64,000 nt of DNA from Bombardia bombarda (Eukaryota > Ascomycota > Sordariomycetes > Sordariales > Lasiosphaeriaceae). The notes beneath the pieces were generated by a model. The model was not told where the DNA came from. It worked only from the letters and a program-made list of their open reading frames with translations, and made no database searches. Position numbers and translations under genes: made by a program. The DNA lies in the NCBI GenBank assembly GCA_030512295.1, contig JAULSR010000001.1:8579001-8643000 (forward strand), given 5' to 3'. This document shows, in pieces, positions 34,577-45,256 of the stretch; the stretch's first letter is position 1; the number at the start of each line of letters is the position of its first letter.

Positions 34577-37500
34577 TGTGGGAAGGCGACGACGCTAGAG
34601 ACGTTATCAATTGGAAGGAACCAGACAGCTGCTGATGGCCGGAAAAGAACGGTCCCGTTGAGAAGAGAGATGGGCAAGGAGGACTGGGCAGGAAAGAGAG
34701 AGAAGGAGAGAAAAGGCCGAGAGGAAGGGGGCAGTTTCGGGGGTGGTGGATGAGCAAAGGCTGGGAGCTCCAGCAAAAAGGTACGTACCTTGGCCTGGCT
34801 TGGCTGGTCTGCGGTCAGGTAGGTGAGGTGGGCAGAGAGAAAGGGCGAGGGTCAAGGGGGTGCGGAGACGGGGGGAGCGAGGAGGGCAACAGTGGAGGTG
34901 GGTGGTAGGTGGTGACCGAGAGGGAGGACAGAGGGCGCGGGCACCTAACTCAGGCAGGAGGGGGGAAGCTTCAGCTCCTCGAGGGACTGTTCGCCGCTCG
35001 CTGCTGGCTGGTGCTGCTGCGGGAGCCTGGCCGTGTGTGCAAACTATCCATATCCATTGGAGCAAGCGCACAACGCTGAGCTCAGTTAAGGTAAGATAGA
35101 GATACCTAAGATAGGTGACCTTAGGTAATCCATGTTTTCTGCAGCTGTCCGATGGCCACTGCCACTGATACATCCCACTTCTTTGCCGCATGGCTACAGA
35201 AAATTTTGCCTCTGGTTGTACGGGAAGCAACGAAGGTGGGAGGAGACGGAGTGGCAGGTGCGATGCTGGGGAGTGCTGGGGAGGCGTGCTGAGACGGCCA
35301 AGCAGATCGGGGAAGACGGGCAGACGGGCTGCTAGTGTAGCTCGCCAGGTAAAACTGGCTGGGGGAGAGCTAGGGCTTGGACCGCATGCTGGCTCCCGCG
35401 TTGCTGATGTGCCTCCACCGAAAGGTAGGTAGGTAGGTACTTTAGGGACATTGACGAGGTACATGCACCAAACACTTTTGGGGTAAAATAGGAGAGCGAT
35501 TTGGAGAGAGAACCCTAAACTCAGAGGAGAGAGTTCTGTCTTTCGAGTGGCTGGCGAGTGAGGGAGCTCGGGCCCCCTCAGAGTGCTTGATCCCTGGCAG
35601 GTACGGGACAATACCCGAAGGTGACCTGGGACGGAACAGCCCTCTAGGCCAAACGGACAGCGTCTTGGAGCTCGTCAAAAGTCCCTATCTGCGCCGTCGC
35701 GAGTCTCTAGCAGGGAGTTTCTCAAAAAGCAACCTTGTCGAGCATGCTACTAACTAGTAGACTGAAAAGCGCCCGATCTGGTAAAAAAAACGTCATCGAT
35801 TCTCCGTGTCCATTGCCATGGTACACCCAGCTGTCACGTGAATTTGTATGTACCATGGTTCGGTCCAATTCTTCGCCGTTTGCAAGGGGGCCTCATTCAT
35901 GAAGGGACCGTTCGCGACGGACGGTGACCTTCGTTGGGACGGTGCCGACGCACGGCGCTTTTACGGCACGAAATCAGGAACATCGCCTGGGGTTTGGGAC
36001 GGCATTTTCGCGTTTTGTCTGGGCCGTCCAATCGCTCATTGCTTATTGCTCACCGCGTTATGAGGAGGCGTTGTGGGTGACTGTCTGATTGATGGTACGA
36101 AGCATTGCCCGCAAGTATCCAACTTAAATTGCATATACCTAGGTATTCCAAAGTCCATGGTCAAGTAGGTGCTTGAGTATGTCCGCGGATTGTGGGATTT
36201 CTGGATGCCTGGCGTCTCAACCAAGACGAGAGGGTGGGAATGATAATCGATGCGTGCGAGGAATGAGGACGTTTTGGTTGAGTCCTGCTTAGATGGAGGG
36301 TGTCTGTTATTAGTTCTAGGGGGCTCGAGGAGATTTACGTGTACCTCTCGTTGACGACATTCCGGCGGGAACCGAATCTGGGCAGAGAGAACCGACGAAA
36401 GGAGCATCGACATCGACCAACAGCATGACTTGCGCACGCACAGATCCTCTACCACAGTACTGAACAATCAGTACCACATTCCCCGCAATAGCAGCACGTA
36501 CTGCAGATAGGAATCGTGCCTGACGCGTCGGATATTAGGCTACATCCATCTTGTTTGGTGCTGATTACGAAGGAGGAAGTGAAGATGGGGGATATGCAGG
36601 CCCCCCGCGAATTGAACTTCAGTGGGTCTGCAATCACGCAGCCAGTCGTCTTGACTCATGGAGCATTTGTTGGTGGCTGTGCAACCAGCACACAATTGAA
36701 GTCGTTCCAGAATGAAGCAAATTATCGACAGTATTGTGTGCAGCCACATCCAGGAGGTAAGTGTGGCTCCAAACTCCAGAGTGATGTTCCCACATTCGTA
36801 ATGTATCCGTGTCACGAAGTTCCATTGTCATCATCTCATTTTACAGGATAGTGTGTTGCTGGACACTATGAAGCGTTTTGGCTCGGGGCTGGAGGAAAGC
36901 GACCGACTTCGGTCGGTAAATCAGCTCGCGAAGCTTTGATCACAATACCGATAAGCTTCCTTCTTGGACGCAGAAAACGGACGTAATATTCTGAACTCGT
37001 GCTATTTTCAATTGAAGTTGGAATAACCAGTAGCAGTCCGTCGACGAGGCACCCCCCGGCCCGGCCCAAACGGGCATAATCCAGGCACCAAAAACACTTC
37101 GGAGGATTTGCGATCTTGTTTTGCCTGTGATGGGAGCCCACCGTCGTGGTTCAGGACTGGCTTCCGGAGCGGCGGGTTCGGTTAACCAGGGGCCAGGGCG
37201 ACCAAGGCGACCTGCCCCCGCGCACGAGAGAGAGGTCGTTCCTGCCAATCCGGGATACAAATGGTCACCTAGTACCGGTATCCAAGGAAGGCACTGACTG
37301 GTGTAAGTGATATGCGCCGACCGCCATCCGTCTGCTTTTATCCTACCTGAGGTTCCTGCCTTTGCACTCCAGTCATGATGCAGCATCGTTCGTCTAAGAG
37401 ATAAACTGACTGACTGAGGTCGTGAGGGGCTGGAGATCTGGCTGTTGGATTGCTAATCACGGGTGTTGTCTCTGTCTTCTCCCTTACATCGGTGTGTCTT

Positions 37501-38831
37501 CAGCGCCTTGGGGCCAGTCTCTCGTCTGAGTTTGTGGGACTTTTCTTTTTCTAGATGGGTTACTGACTTGAGGGCTAATGAAGCGCCATCGCCGTGTCAT
37601 TTTTGATGGGCGACGACACCGGTGGCGGCGGCGAGGAGAAGGGGTAGACACTTCTTCTTTTCAAAAGTCGCAAGTCGCTGTAGGTGAACTGATGCAGCAA
37701 TAAACCTCGACATGCGCAGCTTGCTTCACTTTTCTTGCAATTGTTGATTTCCATGCTTTCTCTCTCTTCAGCCTCCTGTTTGTTCACCATAAGGTCTTGA
37801 TCACGTCCTTCATTCATCCAGACGCCAGGGAGGCCACACCGGCCGATCTCGATTAGGTACGAGGCGCAACAGGAGCGCTCTTTGACCTTCCCTAACTTTG
37901 CCCTGTCGTTACACTTCAACCTAGTTACACGACCCGAGCGTGCACACAACACAACACAACACAGCACAGCACAGCACAGCACAGCACAGCACAAAGCAGC
38001 GCAACGCACCGGCATGGGCGCCAGCATCATCTGAGAACATCAACATCGTCCAGCATCAGGAAATGGACATTACATTGCTGCCAGGTTGTGATCAGATCAG
38101 CAATTAATCTTGTTGGACCCCGGGTACGCACGAACGGTTCTTGTCCTCGGATTACACGGCGGATTGCGAATTACAGATCACAAATTGTACTGTACTCGGG
38201 CTGTGAGACCGTCATCATAGGGAGGGGGATTCGTGCCTTACATATCACCTCACCAGCCTCACAACTCTTTGTCCTCGCCTTCGGTCTCGACGGCTGGTGG
38301 AATCGCTGTGCTCCACAGCTCTACCGGTTGCTGACACTTCTCTGCTTTTGGATGCATCGACAATCCTTATTTAAGAATAAGCCAGAGGCCCTGGCAGGCT
38401 GGCTTTGCAGTTTGGCAGCCGGTAAGATCGAGGCTTGATCCAAGGGACAAGGGTGCCATCCGGTTTCTGGAACAAATTTCCACGCACCCCGCTAGAGCTT
38501 GGTTCCATTCTGCGCCCCAGCGTGCCCCTCAGCGAGCCCCCCAGCGTGACCTCCAGCGTGGTGCCCAGCTCGCCCAGGTACCCAACATCGGCCAACACCT
38601 TTTGCACCCGGGGAATCCCACCGCGATCCCGGCCTGAATCCACCGTTGAGGAAGCCAACCCATGTCGCGTTAGGGCCTCCAGGAGCTTGTTCAACTCATT
38701 TGCCCGATATTAACCTGGAAGAACGGGCGGGAGGAAAAAATCAGACGCAAAAGGTAGTTCCCCATGATATTTTCGTCCTGCGTCTGCTCCCTTCCCTTGA
38801 TGCGTGATTTGGAGAAGACAGAACGGTAGTC
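34577..38831. other. 4.3-kb gene-poor region
   Basis: A 334-codon minus frame at 34.6-35.6 kb is Pro/Ser/Leu-rich, lacks any family motif and lies over the promoter side of the acidic-protein gene; I do not accept it as a gene. GGTAGGTAGG and TACCTAGGTA motifs occur at 35425 and 36134, and an (ACAAC/ACAGC) microsatellite at about 37945-37993. Bases 38.4-38.8 kb are probably promoter and leader of the TBC gene. Confidence 0.5.
37945..37993. repeat. Pentanucleotide microsatellite (ACAAC)n(ACAGC)n
   Basis: About three ACAAC units pass into about seven ACAGC units. On the minus strand it reads as the Cys/Val/Leu runs of a spurious frame. Confidence 0.85.
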
Positions 38832-41800
38832 ATGGCGGCCAATCGAGCCGACGACGCTCGTTCTGGCACTAGCTACCCGCTTGCGAGGCCGAGCCGCCAA
38901 CGCAGCCTGCAGTATCGCAGATTCCAGCTGTACACCAGTGCGTCAGGCGACGACAGCTCGAGACAGCAACACCCAAACGCCGGACCCTGGTCGAAACACG
39001 ACGATGACCTCGCCACCGAACAAGCTTCCCGCCGTCACCGAAACAACTACCCAGACCGCCCAGACCGCGGAGCCCACAACCAGCGTCATGCCGACTTTGA
39101 GAACCGCGACTTCGATCCGATGCGTCCACCCTCGAGCCCGAGCCCGTCCAAGCAGGGACATGGCCACGAACCGATTCGCGAAGTCCAAATCCCCCTACTT
39201 CACAGCATTCCTTCCTCGCCTCGATGGGACTCGTTCCCAACCCCAAGCAGCCCCGCGTCTGTGACCTTCAATCCAATCTCGAATCCCACCCCAATCTCGA
39301 CTCCGACCAGCGCCAGCTTCCACCACGCCGCCTCCTCGCAACGGACACGGGCAGAATCCACACCGACACCGAAAGGCGCGCGCTCCGCATTTCCTGGCCT
39401 TTCTTCGAATCCGTTCATTCCTGAGGTGATTGAGACCACCGAGACTGCGCCCTTAAGGTTAGAGGTTCGCCAATTCTCCCTGATGGGTCGCCATGACGAT
39501 ACGCGACGACAGCTCGTGACTCCCACGTCGCCGGCCCCGAGCATTACTCAATCGGCCGAGAGCCGGCAGAGCACGCCCACCGAAGCCACCATGACAACAA
39601 TCGGGAACTTCTCGCGCCCGCGAAAGACGAGTATCAGGAACCAGAAGCCCGAACCTCCACAACCACGCCATTTGCTCCTAAACCGGGCAGAGCTCGAGTC
39701 AATTCCCGACCAGTCAACACCCACGCAAGCGCAATTCAATCTTGAAAACTCGACAAATCGCTGGCCCAGGGATCGAAGCCACTCACCCCACTCACCTTCT
39801 TCTTCAAGATCATCTAGCACGTCTCCCTCTGTCCACAAGCAGCCCTCGAATGGCCACCTCAACGTCCACTCCAGGACGGGCTCGCTGAAGCATCCCACCC
39901 CCACGCCTACGCCAACAACCGCCACTTTCGTAAGGCCCTTGCCGACGAACCAAGGGAATAATGGCATCTTCCCACCACCGAGTCGAGAACTTCCGCCTTG
40001 GCTCCTAAGTGGTGATGAGTTCCGGTCGAGCTTCCGGTCCCAGACAACAGCATCGACTTTGCAAGGGACATTATTCACCGCCACAGGGACGGAGAGGGGA
40101 AGCATCATGACCAAGACAAGTAGCATTACGGAACAATCAATCATCAACGGCTATGCCCGGACAAGTTGGCGGACGAATTCGATGGCGGACGATGGACCGA
40201 GCCTGGAAGATGTGATGGGCATGTACGAGAGGGGCTTCACCGATTCGGATATCGAGAGCATTCGCCGCAGCATGAGGTTTCCAAACGAAGACGACGACGA
40301 TACCCACGAGATCGATGTTGGGACAGGTGTGTTTGGATTTGGAAACTCTCGACCGCCAAGCAGCCATTCCGAGGTGGGGAGAATGAGCGCCAAGATGCTC
40401 GAGGCCATGAATGACGAGCTTCCCATACCTCGAGCCCGGGCGATACCCATGCCAAACCGTTCTCCGACGACCGACTCCGCTCCAACATACAGGATGTCTT
40501 TAATAGCAAGCTCGCTACCCAAGGATATCGGTATGGGTCCGCTGGTAGCGGGAGATCCTCTGCCCAGAAGGAACGGATTTGATTCTGGGAGCTTTGAAAA
40601 GCACGACTCGGCCAAGATGCTGGATGGTGACGATGACTTCCCTATGCGACCTGCGGGCAACAATTCTGTCTCGCCAACAATGCTGGTGAGATCACCGCCG
40701 GTCCCTACGTTCAGCACTACACCATCGCCTCGATCGGGAACCCCGTTGCAAACAGCTCAGTATCCACAGCAGCCTCTGGAGGCCGCTAGTAGCCGCGATA
40801 GATATGGCTTTCGGAAAGAGAGCGTCAATGTTAACCGCCAGCAATACGACGCGTGGGATGTGTCATACACCGAATATCTGTCCCGGCGGCGCAAGAAGTG
40901 GGTGACGTTTCTCAAGGACAACTCCCTCTTGACGGACAATCCAAATAGGTTTCCGCCCCGGAGCGCCAAAACTAAGCGTTTCATCCGCAAGGGCATACCG
41001 CCAGAATGGAGGGGCGCTGCTTGGTTCTACTATGCTGGCGGCCCAGCTATCTTGAGCAAGCACCGCGACGTTTATCGGGGTCTGGTGCAGCGGGCTGCCC
41101 TGGATCCAGTCGGGCCCGGCAGCATACCCGGCCAGACTAGCGAGGTCAAGCCCTTGATTATTGAGGATATCGAGAAGGATTTACATCGGACGTTTCCCGA
41201 CAATGTGCGGTTCAAGCCACCACAATCAGCAAATGAAGCGAACCTTGGCCAGGCGGCCGCCGGCCACTCAACGTTTGACACAGCTTCGGAAACGGAAATT
41301 ATTAGCTCCCTCCGTCGTGTCCTCAACGCCTTTGCGCTATACAATCCGCGTATTGGCTACTGCCAATCTCTCAACTTTCTTGCTGGGCTACTGCTTTTGT
41401 TTGTCGAAACAGAAGAGCAGGCGTTTTGGTTGTTAAATGTCATTACTAGGGTCTACCTCCCAGGCACCCATGAGATGAGTCTAGAGGGCTCAAAGGTGGA
41501 CTTGGGCGTGTTGATGTTTGTCATGAAGGAGTCAATGCCTGGCGTCTGGAAGCAGATTGGAGGAGACGAAGCTGACAGTGGGTCTGGCAAGAGGAATAGG
41601 AGGCGGGGAAAGGACAGTGGGAGTAAAGGCTACGCCAACGACCCCAACCGTCTCCCGGCCATCACGCTGTGTATGACAGCTTGGTTCATGTCGTGTTTTA
41701 TCGGAACCCTACCGATGGAGACTGTACTACGCGTCTGGGACGTGTTCTTTTACGAGGGTTCGCGCACGCTCTTCCGCATCGCGCTGACCATCTTCAAGCT

Positions 41801-42167
41801 GGCCGAACCCGAGATCAAGGCCGTCACCGACCCGATGGAGATGTTTGGCGTTGTCCAGGCCTTCCCGCGACGACTGATTGACTGTAATGCACTCATGGAG
41901 GCTTGCTACCGACGGCGCAACGGCATCGGCCATCTGAGCCAAGAGGCCATCGAGGAGAAGCGGCAAGAGCGGCGTGATGGAATTCGCAAGTGGAGGAACG
42001 AGCAAGAGGCCTCGAGTGTTAGCCCCATGATAGGGACGAGGGAGTCGGAAGCATCTGTGGGGCTGGACCTGGCCACGGACCTGGAGGCGGCAGAGTACCG
42101 CCGCAAGGGAACACTGTTTGGGAAGCGGAGAGATCGCGAGCAACTACGCGCTGCCGAGGTGATATAG
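38832..42167 (+). CDS. TBC-domain Rab GTPase-activating protein
   Basis: This is an intronless gene of 1111 residues. About 660 N-terminal residues are disordered and Ser/Pro/Thr/Arg-rich, with many possible phosphorylation sites. The TBC domain runs from about 705 to 1010. Visible motifs are KGIPPEWRGAAWFYYAGG; IEKDLHRTFPDN, with the catalytic arginine finger at Arg786 in IxxDxxR; and GYCQSLNFLAGLLL, with the glutamine finger at Gln845 in YxQ. TBC proteins speed GTP hydrolysis on Rab GTPases by these two fingers, ending a trafficking step. The sequence around KGIPPEWRG most resembles the fungal Gyp3/Msb3-Gyp4/Msb4 group, which acts on exocytic and vacuolar Rabs; that assignment is tentative. 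A basic, low-complexity insert (SGKRNRRRGKDSG) interrupts the second half of the domain. The C-terminus is charged and disordered. Confidence 0.93.
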   Translation: MAANRADDARSGTSYPLARPSRQRSLQYRRFQLYTSASGDDSSRQQHPNAGPWSKHDDDLATEQASRRHRNNYPDRPDRGAHNQRHADFENRDFDPMRPPSSPSPSKQGHGHEPIREVQIPLLHSIPSSPRWDSFPTPSSPASVTFNPISNPTPISTPTSASFHHAASSQRTRAESTPTPKGARSAFPGLSSNPFIPEVIETTETAPLRLEVRQFSLMGRHDDTRRQLVTPTSPAPSITQSAESRQSTPTEATMTTIGNFSRPRKTSIRNQKPEPPQPRHLLLNRAELESIPDQSTPTQAQFNLENSTNRWPRDRSHSPHSPSSSRSSSTSPSVHKQPSNGHLNVHSRTGSLKHPTPTPTPTTATFVRPLPTNQGNNGIFPPPSRELPPWLLSGDEFRSSFRSQTTASTLQGTLFTATGTERGSIMTKTSSITEQSIINGYARTSWRTNSMADDGPSLEDVMGMYERGFTDSDIESIRRSMRFPNEDDDDTHEIDVGTGVFGFGNSRPPSSHSEVGRMSAKMLEAMNDELPIPRARAIPMPNRSPTTDSAPTYRMSLIASSLPKDIGMGPLVAGDPLPRRNGFDSGSFEKHDSAKMLDGDDDFPMRPAGNNSVSPTMLVRSPPVPTFSTTPSPRSGTPLQTAQYPQQPLEAASSRDRYGFRKESVNVNRQQYDAWDVSYTEYLSRRRKKWVTFLKDNSLLTDNPNRFPPRSAKTKRFIRKGIPPEWRGAAWFYYAGGPAILSKHRDVYRGLVQRAALDPVGPGSIPGQTSEVKPLIIEDIEKDLHRTFPDNVRFKPPQSANEANLGQAAAGHSTFDTASETEIISSLRRVLNAFALYNPRIGYCQSLNFLAGLLLLFVETEEQAFWLLNVITRVYLPGTHEMSLEGSKVDLGVLMFVMKESMPGVWKQIGGDEADSGSGKRNRRRGKDSGSKGYANDPNRLPAITLCMTAWFMSCFIGTLPMETVLRVWDVFFYEGSRTLFRIALTIFKLAEPEIKAVTDPMEMFGVVQAFPRRLIDCNALMEACYRRRNGIGHLSQEAIEEKRQERRDGIRKWRNEQEASSVSPMIGTRESEASVGLDLATDLEAAEYRRKGTLFGKRRDREQLRAAEVI

Positions 42168-43356
42168 GGTACCCCTCGGCCGCCCTCGATGCTTATTGGT
42201 CTGGGAACATCTGAACCGTCAAAGCCGCAAATCCCGCCTTCTTCGAGTCCACCCACACTACCACCACCGCCACTACTACCATCCAATCTGCTGCATATTG
42301 GGAAGAGGGATGCTTTTTGCTTTGCCCTGGCAGGTGCCGATCTCGACTTCACTCGATATCCCCCTCGTCCTTCTTCATCTGGCAAGTAGGGATGTTGTTC
42401 CTTGTCCCGGTTTATTTCCGCGCAGGAATGTGTCATAGCTATTGTTGTCGGCTGTCCTGATGACGCTTTGTTATGGCTTTAATCCTGTGGCTACAGAAAT
42501 ATGGGTGACTATAAAGGTGTGTGCGAGAGTGCTTTTTGCATGTAAAACATCTATGTACATACATTTTTCTTTTGTTCTCTTTTTTTGTGTTTTCTCTTTT
42601 CTCCCCCATGCTTGGGACCCTTTTTTTTTTGTTCTCTCCTTTCTCGTTATATTCCCATTTCCTTTTATTTTAGCATCAAGAAAAGCAAACATCATGGCGA
42701 CCGGTTGGTTGGTGGGGGGTTTTTATATCATTGGGACCAGGCAGGAAAGTCTGGGAGGAAAACACATACTTGCAGGGCTATCTACTGCTCGCGTTGTGCA
42801 TGCATGTGTGTTTGTCTATTGCAGTGAGCGGGATACAGCAAAAAAGAACTGACGGTAGAAGGGGCCGGGGTGGTTGCATTAGGGAAAGAGGGTGGGCGGA
42901 AATGACAAAGTGTATTTTTTTTTATTTTTTTTATTCTCTTTACACACTTGTTTATCTGAATAGAGAAAGGGGGTGGGGGTGGGGAAAGGAGAAATATGCA
43001 TCGCATGCCAAAATATATTAGATGGTCAATGCTGGATGGTTACATCAAAATCAGTCATAACGCAAATATATACCCCTCTGTTTACTGTATGGAGTCTTGC
43101 TTTGGTCTAATAGTCTCTTATGATGTATTTGTTGATGAGTCTGGGGTGGGTTTTGTCAGACTGAATTTCGCTGTATCATAACTTCCGTTACTACCTAAGT
43201 GCATGTTGTAGAGGAGGTCTCGCCGTACCGTAGTTGCCCATCCACATCACAAATCATTTTAGCAACCGGAAACCCCAAAACGCTGTCAAAAGTGTATTAT
43301 TCCGTTTGCAAAGCCACCGAAAAGAAAGAGAAGAAACCCCGAGAAATGCCAGCTTC
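42168..43356. other. Convergent 3' intergenic region
   Basis: This 1.2-kb stretch is T-rich, with poly-T/TTTTTATTTT runs at 42.57-42.93 kb. I see no gene. Confidence 0.5.
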
Positions 43357-43955
43357 CTAATGACCACCAGAGCCCTTCTTACCCCCCTCATTGGCAGCAG
43401 CATCAAAACTGACCGACCTCATGGCATACCGCTGGACATACTGATTCGCGTTTTTGTTGTACTCGTTCCTGTCGGAGCGGTACTCGTCCGCGATGCGGCT
43501 CTCGAGCGGGTCGTCGGGCATGGGCTCGACGAGCAGGGAGCGGACGGCCTCGAGGACCGCCAGGAGGCGCGTAGCGGGCTTCCAGTTCTCGGGCTTGAGA
43601 AGGCTGAGGCAAATGTTGCCCGAGGAATCGTTGGTCACGTTTGGGTGGTAGATGCGCGTGGCGAAAGTGACGGTGGGCGGCTTGAAGGGGTACTCGGCCG
43701 GGAGCACCACCACGATGCCGAACTTGCCTCCCGCGTAGGCGCTGTTGGCAGGCCCTTCGAGGACGACGTGCCACCTGCGCATGTCCGCCTCGCTGGCGAC
43801 ATCGATGCTCATGCCTGTTGGGGGGCTAGCCTTGCAGTCTGCCAGCTCCTGTTTTGGATGCGGGTCAGTGGGCATGTCTTTAGTGGGAGGAAAAGAGGAG
43901 GAGGAGAAGGGCATATGATTACCTTAGCGATGCGTTTCAAAGATTGTTGCGCCAT
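43357..43955 (-). CDS. Ubiquitin-conjugating enzyme E2 (UBE2L3-like)
   Basis: There are two exons, 43955-43923 (11 codons) and 43848-43357, joined in phase 0 (GTAATC donor, AACAG acceptor), giving 174 residues. The UBC fold is complete: MAQQSLKRIAKELADC, then FPAEYPFKPP-type LPAEYPFKPPTVTF, then the HPN motif at 79-81 and GNICL with the catalytic Cys91. PENWKPAT after the cysteine is the pattern seen in the UBE2L3/UbcH7 type rather than the Ubc4/5 type. E2 enzymes accept ubiquitin on this cysteine from E1 and pass it on through an E3; UBE2L3 works with HECT and RBR ligases. A Gly/Lys-rich tail of about 19 residues extends beyond the fold. The paralogue assignment is less certain than the family. 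Confidence 0.93.
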
Positions 43956-45256
43956 GTTATTGTTGGTCTGTTGAGTGTGTGACAATTAAAAGACGGTGTC
44001 AAGAGCTGCAAGATCTGTTGTTGTGAAGAGGAGAGAAAAGCTTCCAAGCTGATGATGGCGGGGTCGGGCAAGGCGATGGGATCTGACGTAGAGCCACCTT
44101 GGGAGAGCCAGAGTCACGCAACAAACTGGGCAGGTACCAAGCACCTTTTCATAAGATAAGAAAAGGGCCGGCTTGAAGTCTTGAAATATACAGCAACTGC
44201 CACCTATGAATCTGAGGTTGTTTGTTGATGGCCCGAATTACGCACGCAAACATTTTGTTTGGGAGGATGGAAGTTGAGGCTCCCCCCACCTTACCTGAGC
44301 CTGCCTGGAGCTTCGGTACCTTAGGTATCGGTATGTACCCAAGGAAATCAATAAGGTAAAGGTGGGGTTAAACCATAGGTTAAACCATAATTAGTGGATG
44401 GATGTGCGGGGCAGTGATGCAGGCTAGCAGGACAAGCTCGACAAGCTCCTGCCTGGTTACAATCAGGAAGTGGACCCACACGCGGGCTGAAGAGACAAGG
44501 GTAAGGTAGATATGTACATGTACATTACATGTACGTCTCTGTGGGGCGGGCAGGTGGTGGCGCCAGTGCTCCCCTGTCGATAACCTCATTGAAGCGAAGC
44601 TTCAATTGTTCTTGGCGCGGAAGTTGTTTACAAGGTAGTGACAAGGCAAGAAGCTTGCTTATTTACAGTGAGAAAAAGTGTATGAAGAAACCTTCGGCCA
44701 TTAGCCAGTTCGTCCAATAGCGTCCAAAACCCTCAGCTATTGGTCAGTGATGTGGATATTTCGTTAATCGCAACTGTTATTTCTATTTCTTGCCCGCTGT
44801 GGGCGAAAACGCTCTCCGTAGGAGCCCCCGGCAGGGGCCGCCGGAGGCGGAAGAGCGCCTACTATTGTATGGCCTGTGTAAAAGCTTTGCTTCCCCCTAC
44901 AGTGTCCCCTACAGTGTCCCCTACAGTGATACCAATGGTGCACCGCTGTCAAGGGTATTTTAACTTATGCCTGACGTTTCCATACCCGATGGTACTGGAC
45001 AGACAAACAAAAAACGTAGACAATGTTTGAGGTCATATTTGCCTCCCCAGTATTAAACCGCCAGCAAAAATACCTCTTGACTCCCTGACTGCCTGAAATA
45101 CTTCAAGCTTGCCTTTGCATGAATACCATAATACCTACCTACCAAGCTTCCTTCCGAGATGACCCTCTTGTGTTTGTATCTAGATCAGTGTTGCAATGTT
45201 CTAAAAACGCCATCCATTATTACCCTATAATCCGTATCTCCCTTGTTCACCTTCAC
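43956..45256. other. Intergenic region with short repeats
   Basis: This 1.3-kb stretch holds the E2 promoter and the 3' flank of HIR3. It contains a 12-base tandem repeat at about 44893-44929, a palindromic cluster of TACATGTA at about 44513-44532, and a TTGAAGCGAAGCTTCAA palindrome near 44590. No gene is supported. Confidence 0.5.
44893..44929. repeat. Three-copy 12-base tandem repeat
   Basis: CCCCTACAGTGT is repeated three times in a row; the last copy ends in GAT. The embedded CAGTG resembles ends of some hAT transposons, but no matching inverted copy was found nearby. Confidence 0.8.

Noticed and set aside
34607..35611. 334-codon minus frame upstream of the acidic-protein gene
   Set aside because: It is Pro/Ser/Leu-rich without any domain, runs over GGTAGGTAGG repeats and the neighbouring promoter, and has no intron or conservation signal I can see.
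38371..38713. Overlapping frames of about 100 codons on both strands just before the TBC gene
   Set aside because: Both are Pro/Ser/Arg-rich and without motifs, and most likely are promoter/leader DNA. Transcript data could change this.
22398..38831. A secondary-metabolite or effector gene cluster around the two bHLH regulators
   Set aside because: No synthase, oxidase, transporter or other enzyme gene is present in the interval; only regulators, one acidic protein and non-coding DNA.
43234..43974. 246-codon plus-strand frame over the E2 gene
   Set aside because: It is antisense to the UBC fold including the HPN and active-site segment.
44810..44870. GC-rich hairpin-like segment (CCCCGGCAGGGGCCGCCGGAGG)
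   Set aside because: Palindromic character is weak, there is no U-run or RNA motif, and no known ncRNA family is recognised.
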